Positions 1 to 8,675 of a stretch of DNA of 64,000 nucleotides are shown in pieces. The notes beneath the pieces are model-generated. The model was not told the origin of the DNA. It saw nothing but the letters and a program-made list of their open reading frames with translations, and ran no database searches. The stretch comes from Paenibacillus agricola (GTDB taxonomy: Bacteria > Bacillota > Bacilli > Paenibacillales > NBRC-103111), in the NCBI RefSeq assembly GCF_011440305.1, contig NZ_JAAOIW010000008.1:186001-250000 (forward strand), given 5' to 3'. The position numbers and the translations under genes are program-made. How positions within the stretch are numbered: position 1 is the first letter of the stretch; each line of letters starts with the position of its first letter.

Positions 1-49
1 AAAAAGGCTATCCTGCAGTCATTCATGACTTCTGGGATAGCCTTTTTTG
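1..49. terminator. Rho-independent terminator of a gene left of the window
   Basis: An inverted repeat with 13-bp arms (AAAAAGGCTATCC paired with GGATAGCCTTTTT) ends in a run of six T. The loop holds a second short inverted repeat (AGTCAT/ATGACT). No gene in the window ends here on the plus strand, so it probably serves a gene left of the window. The A-run on the other side would also let it work on the minus strand. Confidence 0.75.
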
Positions 50-230
50 CTGTTGACAGGCTTTGATACAGGCGCAGCCTCTGTGTCATTTTCATATTGG
101 ACAAACGTGAGTATTATCCGCAGGCCATATTTTCATATACATATTTATATGGCACCAAATGGTTTTTATTGGTAAAGTATTTATATAATGAAACTTAGTT
201 TTATACATTGAAACAAGAAGGAGTGTTTTT

Positions 231-605
231 ATGGTATTTACATTCACAGGAATTGACCATGTACAATTAGCTGCACCTGAAGGCTGCGAAGAGATAGCAC
301 GTAACTTTTTTGCCGATTTATTGGGCTGGGTGGAAATCCCCAAGCCGGACAACCTAAAAAACCGTGGCGGCGTCTGGTTCCAATGTGGTGCCCATCAGGT
401 GCATATTGGGATTCAGCCTCATTTTGTACCCGCCACTAAGGCCCATCCAGCCTTCCAGGTTCTTCATCTGGTGGAATTGCGGCAATTTTTATTAAACCAC
501 CAAATCCAAGTTATAGATGATGATGTTAGAAACGATGAAGGCGTGCAACGCTTCTATGTGTTTGACCCATTTGGCAACCGCCTAGAGTTTCTTGAATGGC
601 TATAG
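231..605 (+). CDS. VOC/glyoxalase superfamily protein
   Basis: A 124-residue single-module vicinal-oxygen-chelate protein, probably cytoplasmic and dimeric like its family. It opens with the typical first strand (FTGIDHVQLA) and has a second histidine in VHIGI. The closing DPFGNRLEFLEW strand carries the glutamate that usually completes a metal site. A histidine, a histidine and a glutamate are therefore all present, so metal-dependent chemistry such as glyoxalase or dioxygenase-type activity is possible. The substrate cannot be told from the sequence. The start is supported by an AAGGAG ribosome binding site 8-9 bases upstream. It stands alone and converges with the epimerase gene that follows. 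Confidence 0.85.
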   Translation: MVFTFTGIDHVQLAAPEGCEEIARNFFADLLGWVEIPKPDNLKNRGGVWFQCGAHQVHIGIQPHFVPATKAHPAFQVLHLVELRQFLLNHQIQVIDDDVRNDEGVQRFYVFDPFGNRLEFLEWL

Positions 606-663
606 CCACAGCTATCCACCTTGGGTGTATTTGATTGCTTGCAAGCAGCCTGCTCAACCCTAA

Positions 664-1464
664 TTAATCGAAACGGCTCGGCTGTTCCTTTTCAACAAAG
701 CCCCCGCCTTGGTACTCAGTTTCATCCTGCTTAATAGGCTCATCCCGTTGGTAGGCCTGCTCCATTAGCTTACTCGCGTCATCCTGTGGCTTGTAGCCGA
801 TCAGCGGCTCCAAATACTTGATATCATAGTAATTATCGCTATTATCCGAGGTTCCATATAAGCTCAAAAAATCTATCGAGGGATCCGCCTCTATACAGCA
901 GGCTGCCAGTTGCACCATATCGCGGCTGGAGATCCAAATATGCGCCGACCGCTCTGAATGCGGCCTGTCGTCTCCAGGAAAGTTGCCGATCCGGATATTG
1001 ATCGAGGAGATTCCATACTTGTCGGCATAAAATCGCCCAAGCAGCTCAATATAGCATTTGCTTAAACCATAGAAGCTGTCCGGTCGGTAGGGCTCTTCAG
1101 GATCCACAGTCTCCCCTACTCTGTAAAACCCGGTAGCATGGTTGGAGCTGGCGAATATGACCCGCTTTACGCCATTCTCGCGTGCGGCTTCATATACATG
1201 ATAGGCTCCCGTCACATTGATCGGCAGCACTTTCCCGAGGAAGTCCTCTTCATCCTTCGCCCAGGCAAAATGCAGCACTATGTCGACTCCCTCCGTCAGC
1301 TCCAGCAGCCGCTTGGCGTCTGTAACATCAAGCGCTACAACATCCGCATGTGGATCCGGCTTTAAGTCAGCGGCGACGATGTCGTATTCCCCCAGCTCCT
1401 TTAAGCCCTCTCTCAGGCTGCTGCCTAGCTTGCCGCCCGCTCCGGTGATCAACAATTTTTTCAT
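664..1464 (-). CDS. NAD-dependent epimerase/dehydratase, uronate-dehydrogenase-like
   Basis: An extended short-chain dehydrogenase of 266 residues, presumably cytoplasmic. It has the N-terminal Rossmann loop TGAGGKLG, a SSNHATG segment in the catalytic serine position and a YGLSK motif (YxxxK). The SSNHxxGFY and DSFYGLSK stretches are those of the uronate dehydrogenase (Udh) branch, which oxidises hexuronic acids to aldarolactones, but sugar-nucleotide epimerases share the fold. I chose the second methionine as start because AAGGA lies 8 bases in front of it, while the first ATG touches that site. It is monocistronic, and an acidic or proline-rich tail follows the catalytic domain. Confidence 0.85.
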   Translation of the reverse strand: MKKLLITGAGGKLGSSLREGLKELGEYDIVAADLKPDPHADVVALDVTDAKRLLELTEGVDIVLHFAWAKDEEDFLGKVLPINVTGAYHVYEAARENGVKRVIFASSNHATGFYRVGETVDPEEPYRPDSFYGLSKCYIELLGRFYADKYGISSINIRIGNFPGDDRPHSERSAHIWISSRDMVQLAACCIEADPSIDFLSLYGTSDNSDNYYDIKYLEPLIGYKPQDDASKLMEQAYQRDEPIKQDETEYQGGGFVEKEQPSRFD

Positions 1465-1548
1465 CTTATTCATCCTTTCGGTATACGAATAGATTCTATT
1501 TCATTATTACCCATTCCCAACACGATTACAGCAACCAGCCAGACTATA

Positions 1549-1595
1549 TAAAAAAGCACCTCGGCTCCACTAAAAAAGTGGATACCGAGGTGCTT
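1549..1595 (-). terminator. Terminator of the UvrC-like gene
   Basis: GCACCTCGG (1556-1564) pairs with CCGAGGTGC (1585-1593), with an inner CCACT/AGTGG stem. On the minus strand the hairpin is followed by a T-run (A-run at 1549-1555). It lies just past the stop codon of the UvrC-like gene. Confidence 0.85.
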
Positions 1596-1602
1596 TTGCC
1601 GA

Positions 1603-2862
1603 TCATTTTGAGAAAGTGAATAAATCCCGTTGCATTCTGTATTCATAATTGTTTTTACACAATTGAAGCAGGTCATACTTAAGCCCGCGCTTAGGCTGGG
1701 TGATACGCACCGGCTTGTTTCCCCCTGCACGAAGCGAGGCACGCACCTTGCCGGGATCAGTGATGCGGTTGACGATTAGCTCGTCCGGCCGCTCCACACG
1801 GTAATGCGAGATCAAGAAGCTGTCACAAGCTGATGCCGCCGCGGTTTCCTCTATGCCGAGATCAAGCTCCTGCATGTAGAAATCGCGCAGCATCCCCTCT
1901 TGCACTTTAGCAATCAACACCTTGCCTTCTCCGAAGTAAAGCACATCCTGGTTGACGATGATCTCGCGATCCACGATTTGCTTGGCCGGCATCCGCTCGA
2001 GAATGCGGATATGGCGGAGCATGCTCTCAGCCTTCTCGAATTCAAGCCGCTCGGCGTAAAGCGACATTTTGCTGTACATCGCGGCGATGAGATCCTCGCT
2101 GTTGTTCACAAGCAGCTCAGCCGCTTGGTTAGCGGTTTCGCGGTAAGCCTCCTCCGAGATCATACCCTCGCAAACGCCGCTGCATTTCCCTATATGGTAG
2201 AGCAGGCACGCGCGCTTGGGCAGCTTCACGCAGGTGCGCAGACGGAAATGGTCGGTGACGAATTCAAGCACGGCGTTACGGAAGCGTGAATTCGGATAGG
2301 GGCCAAAGCGCTGCTCCTTAGCGGCATCCGAAGCCACGGAGGGCTTGGCTGGTGCCGAGGCAAGAGCGCGCCCATCCGCCGCTGCGGGGCTTGGGTGGGC
2401 GACCGTTGGAGCCGCCAACGGCTTCAGCGCTGCCGCTAGATGGGCCGTGCTGGCAGCGGCTTCAGCGGCGGCACCAGCACCAGCCTGGTGCTCCATTGCC
2501 GGCTTCCGCTTGCGGTAAAATACGTCCATCCGCGGGATGGGCTCAGCGGTCAATTGCAAGTAAGCGTATCCGCTATTGTCTTTCTTAAGAGCCCGATTAT
2601 AATGGGGCTTATGAATTTTGATCAAGTTATTTTCCAGCAGCAGGCTTTCCGGCTCGTTGTTGACAAGCACCACTTCAATGGCGGCTATTTCCTGGACTAG
2701 CTGCAAGATCCGTTTACGGTGCTTCCTCTGCTGGAAGTAGGAGCGCAAACGGCTGCGCAAATTTTTCGATTTACCGACATAGATGATCCGCCCTGCAGCA
2801 TTTTTCATTAAATAACAGCCCGGTGCTTCGGGATATTCTCCGGCATGGAACGCGAATGGCAT
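1603..2862 (-). CDS. UvrC-like GIY-YIG nuclease lacking the C-terminal half
   Basis: A 419-residue relative of excinuclease subunit UvrC. An N-terminal GIY-YIG nuclease domain (about residues 13-95, with CYL and IYVGKSKNL) is followed by an alanine/proline-rich low-complexity stretch at about 121-185. Next come the UvrC cysteine cluster (C211, C219, C227, C231) and a UVR motif near 265-285 that in UvrC binds UvrB. Full UvrC proteins are about 600 residues and continue with an RNase H-like endonuclease domain and helix-hairpin-helix repeats; both are absent here and the gene ends with its own terminator. It therefore resembles the short Cho/YurQ type, expected to make only the 3' incision. Start supported by AGGAGG 10 bases upstream. 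Confidence 0.85.
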   Translation of the reverse strand: MPFAFHAGEYPEAPGCYLMKNAAGRIIYVGKSKNLRSRLRSYFQQRKHRKRILQLVQEIAAIEVVLVNNEPESLLLENNLIKIHKPHYNRALKKDNSGYAYLQLTAEPIPRMDVFYRKRKPAMEHQAGAGAAAEAAASTAHLAAALKPLAAPTVAHPSPAAADGRALASAPAKPSVASDAAKEQRFGPYPNSRFRNAVLEFVTDHFRLRTCVKLPKRACLLYHIGKCSGVCEGMISEEAYRETANQAAELLVNNSEDLIAAMYSKMSLYAERLEFEKAESMLRHIRILERMPAKQIVDREIIVNQDVLYFGEGKVLIAKVQEGMLRDFYMQELDLGIEETAAASACDSFLISHYRVERPDELIVNRITDPGKVRASLRAGGNKPVRITQPKRGLKYDLLQLCKNNYEYRMQRDLFTFSK

Positions 2863-3009
2863 CGATTAAGTTCCTCCTGTTTGTGTCTCATGATGATTGT
2901 GAGGACAAGCTGCGAACACAGGTTCTTTCCCATCCATTGTAGCTCGAACACGCATGCGATGCCAGCATTTTTTACCAATTCCCGCCATTCGTTCGTCCTG
3001 CCCGAAGCC

Positions 3010-3960
3010 TTACTTAAACCAGCCCTTGCTGCGAAACCAGAGGAACATCGCGAAGCCAATCCCAAACATGGCACCCAGAACGGCAAAATACCCCCAATGC
3101 CATTCCAATTCAGGCATATAAACAAAATTCATTCCATAAATACCTGCGATAAACGTCAGTGGCATGAAAATGGTTGTAATAACGGTTAACGTCTTCATGA
3201 TGGTATTCATCCTGTTTGAATTCAGCGAAACATAGCTATCGCGCATATCCGCCGTCATTTCACGGGTCGTCTCGATAATTTCCGACAGCTTCAGCAAATG
3301 ATCATAGATATCGGTGAAATAAATCAGCTCTTCTTTGATTCCTTCTATCTTATCCGAGCTGACGATTCGATAGAACAAGTCACGCATCGGCACAATCGTT
3401 CTGCGCAGCTTTAGCAGCCTGGTCCTAATTTCAAAAATCTCATTCATCAGCAGGTGGGTGGAGGCCGTCCGCCCCCGCATCTCAATATCGTTAAGCTGGT
3501 CCTCAATATGGTAGATCGAGGGGAAATACTCGTCAACCAGGTTATCCATAACCGTATAGGCTACATAAGCATGTCCCCTTAGGCGCAAGCCTTCCTGCTG
3601 CTCCATCCGGCTCCAAGCTTCATCAATTTCCCATGAGGGCGACAAGTGAAAAGTGACAATGAACCGCTCTCCCCAAAAAATGTCTACCTCCTCCGCTGCC
3701 AAGGTTACAGCATTCACGGCATGCACGACGAGAAAGTTAACCTTGTCATAATGGTCAAGCTTGGGGCGCTGCAGCAAATGATAGCAGTCCTCTATAGCCA
3801 GCGGGTGAAAATGAAAATGGGAATCCAGAAGCAACGATTCGTCCTCAGAAGGAATATCGAAATCCACCCAATACCACTTCACCTCGGAGCTGTCCAGATC
3901 CTTTAGTGTCGCTCCATGAATGCATTCATTATGATGGTCAACAGCCATTACTCGTATCAT
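3010..3960 (-). CDS. CorA-family magnesium transporter
   Basis: A 316-residue CorA-type divalent cation channel. The long N-terminal cytoplasmic domain is rich in charged helices, and two membrane segments sit in the last 65 residues. The first ends in the signature YGMN (family GMN motif at the pore mouth), followed by the periplasmic-side loop FVYMPELEW and a second helix with a basic tail (FRSKGW). Known members form pentamers that import Mg2+ and sometimes Co2+ or Ni2+. AAGGAG lies 8 bases before the start codon. The gene is monocistronic, 147 bases upstream of the UvrC-like gene in the same direction. Confidence 0.93.
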   Translation of the reverse strand: MIRVMAVDHHNECIHGATLKDLDSSEVKWYWVDFDIPSEDESLLLDSHFHFHPLAIEDCYHLLQRPKLDHYDKVNFLVVHAVNAVTLAAEEVDIFWGERFIVTFHLSPSWEIDEAWSRMEQQEGLRLRGHAYVAYTVMDNLVDEYFPSIYHIEDQLNDIEMRGRTASTHLLMNEIFEIRTRLLKLRRTIVPMRDLFYRIVSSDKIEGIKEELIYFTDIYDHLLKLSEIIETTREMTADMRDSYVSLNSNRMNTIMKTLTVITTIFMPLTFIAGIYGMNFVYMPELEWHWGYFAVLGAMFGIGFAMFLWFRSKGWFK

Positions 3961-4136
3961 GATCCTTGCTCCTTATTAAAAATCGACTCGGGTCGCCTTC
4001 ATATCAACCACATTGTACCATATACATAAAAACACCCGAAATATTAGCAATGTTCTCACTCATCGACTGCCTCCCCACTCAAGCATTGATTATAATTAGG
4101 GGTTGATATATACACCCATAGTTCGTTATAATTTAA

Positions 4137-4159
4137 GTGATAATGAGAATCGGTATCAC
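4137..4159. promoter_or_regulatory. Fur-box-like operator
   Basis: GTGATA and TATCAC form the outer arms of an inverted repeat whose centre reads AATGAGAATCGG, closely following the classic GATAATGATAATCATTATC iron-box pattern. It sits 16 bases before the GTG start of a siderophore-type ATPase gene, so iron-dependent repression is the simplest reading. Confidence 0.7.
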
Positions 4160-4175
4160 ATGAGGAGCGATGCAC

Positions 4176-5042
4176 GTGGAACGCTTATACACAGAGCAAT
4201 TGGACATTGCCTATGGAGACGTCAGCATAGTCGACAATTTAAATATTAGCATCCCTTCCGGCCAAATCACCGCACTTGTTGGTGCCAACGGGTCGGGTAA
4301 ATCGACCATACTTAAAGCCATGGCAAGGATGATGAAGCCTAAGGCTGGAACTGTGTTCCTCGATGGCAAATCCATCCACCGGCAGGCAACGAAGGACGTT
4401 GCCAAGCAGCTCGCTATTTTGCCACAGAATCCAATTGCACCGGATGGCTTGACCGTTTCCGAGCTCGTCACCTACGGCCGCTTTCCCCACCAGAAAGGCT
4501 TCGGCTCTTTGTCCAAGGAAGATAAAGAAGCCGTTCGCTGGTCGATCGAAATGACCGGAATGAATGAATTTTACGACCGCCCCGTTGACCAGCTATCCGG
4601 CGGGCAACGCCAGCGGGCTTGGATTGCCATGGCTTTGGCCCAAGGCACGAATATTTTGTTCTTGGACGAGCCTACTACTTTCTTGGATATGGCACATCAG
4701 CTTGAAGTGCTGAAGCTCTTGCAGAAGCTGAACAAGGAAGAGAACCGCACCATCGTTATGGTTGTCCATGACCTTAACCATGCTGCGCGTTATGCCCACC
4801 ACATGGTCGCTATTAAGAAGGGCACCGTTATTTGCAGTGGAACGCCTGCTGAAGTGATGAAATTAGACGTACTGCGTGAAGTATTCGGGATCGAAGCGGA
4901 TATTATTCCTGACCCCCGCACAGGCGTACCGCTTTGTCTCCCGTATGAATTAGCTCCTGAGGCGCATAAGTCCGCAGGCGGCAGCGCTCCCGCCGCAAAT
5001 CAAGCAGCTAAAAGCAATGAGTTGGCCGCTTCGAGCAGGTAA
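4176..5042 (+). CDS. Iron-siderophore ABC transporter ATP-binding protein (FecE/FhuC/YusV type)
   Basis: A 288-residue ATPase with Walker [10 protein letters not shown], the Q-loop LPQNP, signature LSGGQRQR, Walker B FLDEPT and H-loop VVHDLNH, plus the short C-terminal extension typical of Fe3+-siderophore/cobalamin importers. No permease or binding protein lies nearby, so it may energise permeases encoded elsewhere, as B. subtilis YusV does. The GTG at 4176 is preferred: AGGAG (4163-4167) is 8 bases away, whereas the ATG at 4170 is only 2 bases away. A Fur-box-like site lies directly upstream. The last 25 or so residues are alanine/serine-rich and probably disordered. Confidence 0.9.
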   Translation: MERLYTEQLDIAYGDVSIVDNLNISIPSGQITALVGANGSGKSTILKAMARMMKPKAGTVFLDGKSIHRQATKDVAKQLAILPQNPIAPDGLTVSELVTYGRFPHQKGFGSLSKEDKEAVRWSIEMTGMNEFYDRPVDQLSGGQRQRAWIAMALAQGTNILFLDEPTTFLDMAHQLEVLKLLQKLNKEENRTIVMVVHDLNHAARYAHHMVAIKKGTVICSGTPAEVMKLDVLREVFGIEADIIPDPRTGVPLCLPYELAPEAHKSAGGSAPAANQAAKSNELAASSR

Positions 5043-5056
5043 TTACATACAAGCAA

Positions 5057-5100
5057 CCCCCTCAGATCCATGGTAATCATGGGCCTGAGGGGGCTTTTTT
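5057..5100 (+). terminator. Terminator after the siderophore ATPase gene
   Basis: CCCCCTCAG (5057-5065) pairs with CTGAGGGGG (5085-5093); a CCATGG-like inner stem and a six-T run follow. It overlaps the last codon of the convergent HD-GYP gene. Confidence 0.9.
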
Positions 5101-6556
5101 ATATAGCTCCTTTATGGCTAGGAGGCTCCAGAATCGATAGCGGGCTACTAAGGTTCGAAGGCAATTGGTACACTTCAGGGTTCCGGTCACTCACACTTAC
5201 CCAAGCTTGGACACATTCGGGGTCAAAGTGGCTCCCTTTATGCTCCTTAAGGAATTGCACTGCTTCTTCATGCGACCAAGCCTGACGGTAAGAACGCGTT
5301 GAGGTGAGGGCATCGTATACATCCGCTACTGCAACAATTCTCGATAGCAGGGGAATTTGCTCGCCTTGAAGCTGGTCGGGATAGCCGGTTCCATCCCATT
5401 TCTCATGGTGGGATCTTATAATGTCCAACTCTTCCTTCATAAAGCCCAAATTCCTGCACATTTCGTAGCCTTGCAACGGATGCAATTCAATGATGGCCCG
5501 CTCTTCAGATGTCAACCTTCCCGGCTTATTCAATATGGAATCAGGCACTTTAATTTTACCAACATCGTGTACAATCGTTCCTTGTGACAAAGCGCGGAGC
5601 TGCTCCGGCTTTAAGAGCAATTCTTCACCCAGCTTGAGTGCGTACATCGTTACACGGAAATTATGGCCAGCTGTATAAGTATCCTTGACCTCTGTAGCCA
5701 GCACCAGTTGCTTTACACTGGGAGATAGGCAGCTCGTAATCCGCTCTACCGGGTCATTCGTGAATAGCGAGCGGATCGCCATCATCATCGAAGAATGATG
5801 GGCGGCGTACTGCCGAAGTAAACCATTTACCATCACAAGCATCGAAGCCAACAGCAAGAAATGGTACAACCACCAGCTTGACCGCCAGGTTTCGCCGTTT
5901 ACAATAATAATCTGGGAAGCTACGAGCCAACAGCAGCTATATACAATCGCAATTTGCAACGGAAACCGTGAATACCGGTACGACTGGTAGTAGCGGTAGC
6001 TTGTCATTGCATTAAGAAGAATAATGACCACCGTGGATATCCACCTAAGCAGCCCCCCATCCAAAGGAAACCACTCCATTACATGCGAAAATGTCAGTGC
6101 AGACAGGCCCACTATGCCTAAAACTACTGTCCATACAGGCACTAACCACCCTCTCCATTTAGTAAGCCAGACAATTAAGGAGTGATCCGAGGATATCGAA
6201 GACATCCACAACCAGAAGGATGCCAACAATATGCTCGCTTGTGCAGCCACACCGGGCAACTGGGAAGCATGAATGAGGAAATTAGGGGTCGACAATCCAT
6301 GTACGGAGAAGGTTTCTGCCAAGGAAATAAAGGCGAGCGCCAGAAAGTTAACTTTGATATTCCTGATTCGGCCCCCCGATATACCTACTGCAATCGCAAT
6401 AATGACCGCAAGCATCGCAACTATGCTGACAATATAAAAGTGCCCATGCGGTACCGCGAATTTTATATCAATCAGGGGATTCGCTTTCAAACAAAAGAAC
6501 ACCATTAATGGCAGTACCATTGCTGTGAACGGTCCAATAATTTCTCGGAATCTCAT
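5099..6556 (-). CDS. Membrane HD-GYP cyclic-di-GMP phosphodiesterase
   Basis: A 485-residue protein with about seven to eight hydrophobic segments in residues 1-250 (an MHYT/MASE-like membrane sensor of unknown input) and a cytoplasmic HD-GYP domain at about 285-460. The catalytic HD pair is H330-D331 in VHDVGKIKVP and the GYP motif is at 391-393 (GTGYPDQL). HD-GYP proteins hydrolyse cyclic di-GMP to pGpG or GMP. All signature residues visible here are intact, so it is probably active. AAGGGG lies 9 bases before the ATG. It is a single gene, one of three c-di-GMP-type genes in this window. Confidence 0.92.
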   Translation of the reverse strand: MRFREIIGPFTAMVLPLMVFFCLKANPLIDIKFAVPHGHFYIVSIVAMLAVIIAIAVGISGGRIRNIKVNFLALAFISLAETFSVHGLSTPNFLIHASQLPGVAAQASILLASFWLWMSSISSDHSLIVWLTKWRGWLVPVWTVVLGIVGLSALTFSHVMEWFPLDGGLLRWISTVVIILLNAMTSYRYYQSYRYSRFPLQIAIVYSCCWLVASQIIIVNGETWRSSWWLYHFLLLASMLVMVNGLLRQYAAHHSSMMMAIRSLFTNDPVERITSCLSPSVKQLVLATEVKDTYTAGHNFRVTMYALKLGEELLLKPEQLRALSQGTIVHDVGKIKVPDSILNKPGRLTSEERAIIELHPLQGYEMCRNLGFMKEELDIIRSHHEKWDGTGYPDQLQGEQIPLLSRIVAVADVYDALTSTRSYRQAWSHEEAVQFLKEHKGSHFDPECVQAWVSVSDRNPEVYQLPSNLSSPLSILEPPSHKGAI

Positions 6557-6739
6557 AATAGCTATCCCCTTCTAATTTCCACACATGATTCTTTATGAGT
6601 GTATTGTATCATATCCCCAACATCAACTTAAGCTATTATTTGCATAAATGTACCAATGGCAGCTTTACTTTTACACACAAAAAAGCACCTCCTTAACGTT
6701 CAGGCCGGCGCTATTCATGAATCATCCATAACCTCACCC

Positions 6740-7129
6740 TTAGGTGATGTGTGCGTCTACATCAACAACCTCCTGATGACTAACCGCTTCCGCTCCAAAA
6801 AATTCGACCAGCTTGTCCTTCGCCTTTTGTTTAACCTCACTGTCTATGTTCATCGCAACAGCACCTACCGCCAGCATCAAGGCTCCCAAGTCATCCATAT
6901 AGCCAACTACTGGGATCAGATCCGGTATGATGTCCAAAGGCAAAATGAGATAGCCTAGCGCTCCATAAATTTGGATCTTGGCTTTGAGCGGCGTTTTCGG
7001 GCTTTGCACGGCGTAGTACAGGATGAGCCCGGCATAAACAACCTTAACTCCAGCCTCTGTGGCAGCTTTCTTCAGCTTCCCCCAAAAGCCAACCTCCGTA
7101 TAATGCTTTTCATACTTCGTTGGTTCCAT
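6740..7129 (-). CDS. DUF1232 (YkvA-type) membrane protein
   Basis: A 129-residue protein with the DUF1232 core: a hydrophobic segment, then YLILPLDIIPDLIPVVGYMDD, the conserved proline/aspartate-rich signature of this family, whose function is unknown. The open frame runs another 44 codons upstream, but ATG 7129 is chosen because AAGGAGGTG lies directly before it. The upstream codons fall in a 36-bp tandem repeat that looks non-coding. It lies 139 bases downstream of the SDR gene in the same direction and may be cotranscribed with it. Confidence 0.85.
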   Translation of the reverse strand: MEPTKYEKHYTEVGFWGKLKKAATEAGVKVVYAGLILYYAVQSPKTPLKAKIQIYGALGYLILPLDIIPDLIPVVGYMDDLGALMLAVGAVAMNIDSEVKQKAKDKLVEFFGAEAVSHQEVVDVDAHIT

Positions 7130-7143
7130 TTGGCACCTCCTTA

Positions 7144-7215
7144 GAGTTTTCGAAGAAAACTTACTTCGTAAGCGTTGCCGAGTTTTCGAAAAAACTATTT
7201 CCGCAAGCAATTCAC
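7144..7215. repeat. Two-copy tandem repeat, 36-bp period
   Basis: GAGTTTTCGAA occurs at 7144-7154 and again at 7180-7190. The following 20 or so bases are also related (AAAACT then TTCG/CCGCAAGC-type blocks), giving two imperfect copies of a unit of about 36 bp between the SDR gene and the DUF1232 ribosome binding site. Confidence 0.6.
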
Positions 7216-7268
7216 GCTTGTCCATACGCTTTATTACCGATAAAATGCAGAATCGAATCACATTGGCG

Positions 7269-8126
7269 CTAAAGACCTACTTGCTGCTCGCTCCACTCCC
7301 ATAGTAGCCGCGCTTGTTGGGCATCTTGGGCTTTCGCTGAGACAGGGGCTATCTTTTTTTTATAAAAATACTCGCCCGATATACCCGCCACCTCTTCGCT
7401 CGTTGCCAAATAAAGCGCCGTCTGCGCCCCTTCCTCGGGTGTGAGGAAAAACAGCCCCAGAAAAGCGAGGATCGACTTGCCAAATCCGGTCTTGCGGTTA
7501 ACACCAAGGCTAGTGCCTACCGCGCCTGGATGGAGGCTATTGACAGTCACACGGGTTCCCTGTAGGCGTCTGGCCAACTCCTTGGTGAACAAAATATTGG
7601 CCAGCTTGGATTGGGCGTAGCCTTTCCAGAAGCTGTAGCCTTGTGTAAAAAAAGGGTCATCCCAATAAATCGACCCCACCTTATGCGCTCCTGAGGACAC
7701 AACCACGACCCGCCCTTGTGGGGCTCGCTGCAGCTCATCCAGCAAAAGTCTTGTTAGCAGAAAATGCCCCAGGTGGTTGACTCCCAGCTGCACCTCGAAG
7801 CCATCCTCAGTGGTCTGCCGTTTAATAGCCACTACGCCCGCGTTATTGATTAATCCATCCAAATGGCTATACTTGGCTTTGAAAGCTCGGGCAAATGTGC
7901 GAGTGCTCTCAAGCGAGCCCAAGTCGCCATGCATCAGCTCAATATCGCTTGAACCGCTTTGTTTCAGCGCTCCTTGATAAGCAGTCGCGCCGCGCTCCCT
8001 GCTCCTGCAAACCATAATCACTTTGCAGCCTTCCTTTGCCAAAGCTATCGTCGTTGCCAAGCCCATGCCCGAATTGGCTCCAGTAACGATCATGATGCGT
8101 TGGTGGTTTATACCCGTTGGATCCAT
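7269..8126 (-). CDS. Short-chain dehydrogenase/reductase, retinol-dehydrogenase-like
   Basis: A 285-residue classical SDR. The dinucleotide-binding loop is TGANSGMG and CRSRERG follows strand 2, which favours NADP(H). NNAGVV is present and the active site YxxxK appears as YAQSK after a VVSSGAHK serine. The layout (long C-terminal part with LHPGAVGTSLG) is that of the RDH/WWOX/protochlorophyllide-reductase-like group, so the substrate is likely a hydrophobic or small carbonyl compound that cannot be named from sequence. It is divergent from the BlaI-type repressor gene and upstream of DUF1232 on the same strand. Confidence 0.88.
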   Translation of the reverse strand: MDPTGINHQRIMIVTGANSGMGLATTIALAKEGCKVIMVCRSRERGATAYQGALKQSGSSDIELMHGDLGSLESTRTFARAFKAKYSHLDGLINNAGVVAIKRQTTEDGFEVQLGVNHLGHFLLTRLLLDELQRAPQGRVVVVSSGAHKVGSIYWDDPFFTQGYSFWKGYAQSKLANILFTKELARRLQGTRVTVNSLHPGAVGTSLGVNRKTGFGKSILAFLGLFFLTPEEGAQTALYLATSEEVAGISGEYFYKKKIAPVSAKAQDAQQARLLWEWSEQQVGL

Positions 8127-8205
8127 TTAGATCTCTCCGTTCTGCAATACGGCCTGATGGATTAATGATACCCTAACGACCCCAATATGAATCTGGATTC
8201 AGAAG

Positions 8206-8242
8206 TTGACATAGCTGCTATAGGTCACTACAATTAGTAGTG
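8206..8242 (+). promoter_or_regulatory. Promoter with embedded BlaI/MecI-type operator
   Basis: TTGACA (8206-8211) and TACAAT (8229-8234) are separated by 17 bases, a near-consensus sigma-A promoter. The -10 element lies inside a 17-bp inverted repeat, CACTAC-AATTA-GTAGTG (8226-8242). A repressor bound there would block polymerase. The same arms recur at 9541-9557, before the DoxX gene. Confidence 0.8.
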
Positions 8243-8256
8243 TGAGGTGTTATCAG

Positions 8257-8673
8257 ATGGTAAAAATACAAAATTTCAAGTATCACGAAAGGGGTTTAAA
8301 CCGATTTTTTGGGCCTCTGGAAGCCAAGATCATGAACATATTATGGAATGGCTCCAGTATGACCATTAAAGACGTCCAAGCCAAGCTGGAAGAAGACAAA
8401 ACTTTGAATTTCAACACGGTAATGACGGTAATGAACCGCTTGGTGGATAAGGATATGCTAACCAAGAAAACTATAGGAAGAACGACCTTGTTCCAGCCCA
8501 GCGTTAGCAAAGACCATTTTCTCGAGAACCAATCCAAGGAATTGACCCATGAGCTTATAGAGGAATTCGGGGCACTTGTCGTCAACCATATGCTGGATGC
8601 GCTTGAAGAAGTCGATGAAGATTTGCTTGCCAAGCTTGAACAAAAAATTAAGATGCTCAAAAAGGATAATTAA
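8257..8673 (+). CDS. BlaI/MecI-family winged-helix repressor
   Basis: A 138-residue penicillinase-repressor-family regulator. The winged helix runs from about residue 15 to 80 (GPLEAKIMNILW, then VMTVMNRLVDKDMLTKKTIGRTTLF); a C-terminal dimerisation helix bundle is acidic. BlaI/MecI proteins bind operators as dimers and are inactivated by cleavage when an M56 sensor protease is triggered. The partner protease is encoded two bases downstream. The start at 8257 is preferred over GTG 8242 because GAGGTG lies 7 bases before it, and 8242 is inside the operator. The operator in its own promoter implies autorepression. Confidence 0.93.
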   Translation: MVKIQNFKYHERGLNRFFGPLEAKIMNILWNGSSMTIKDVQAKLEEDKTLNFNTVMTVMNRLVDKDMLTKKTIGRTTLFQPSVSKDHFLENQSKELTHELIEEFGALVVNHMLDALEEVDEDLLAKLEQKIKMLKKDN

Positions 8674-8675
8674 CT

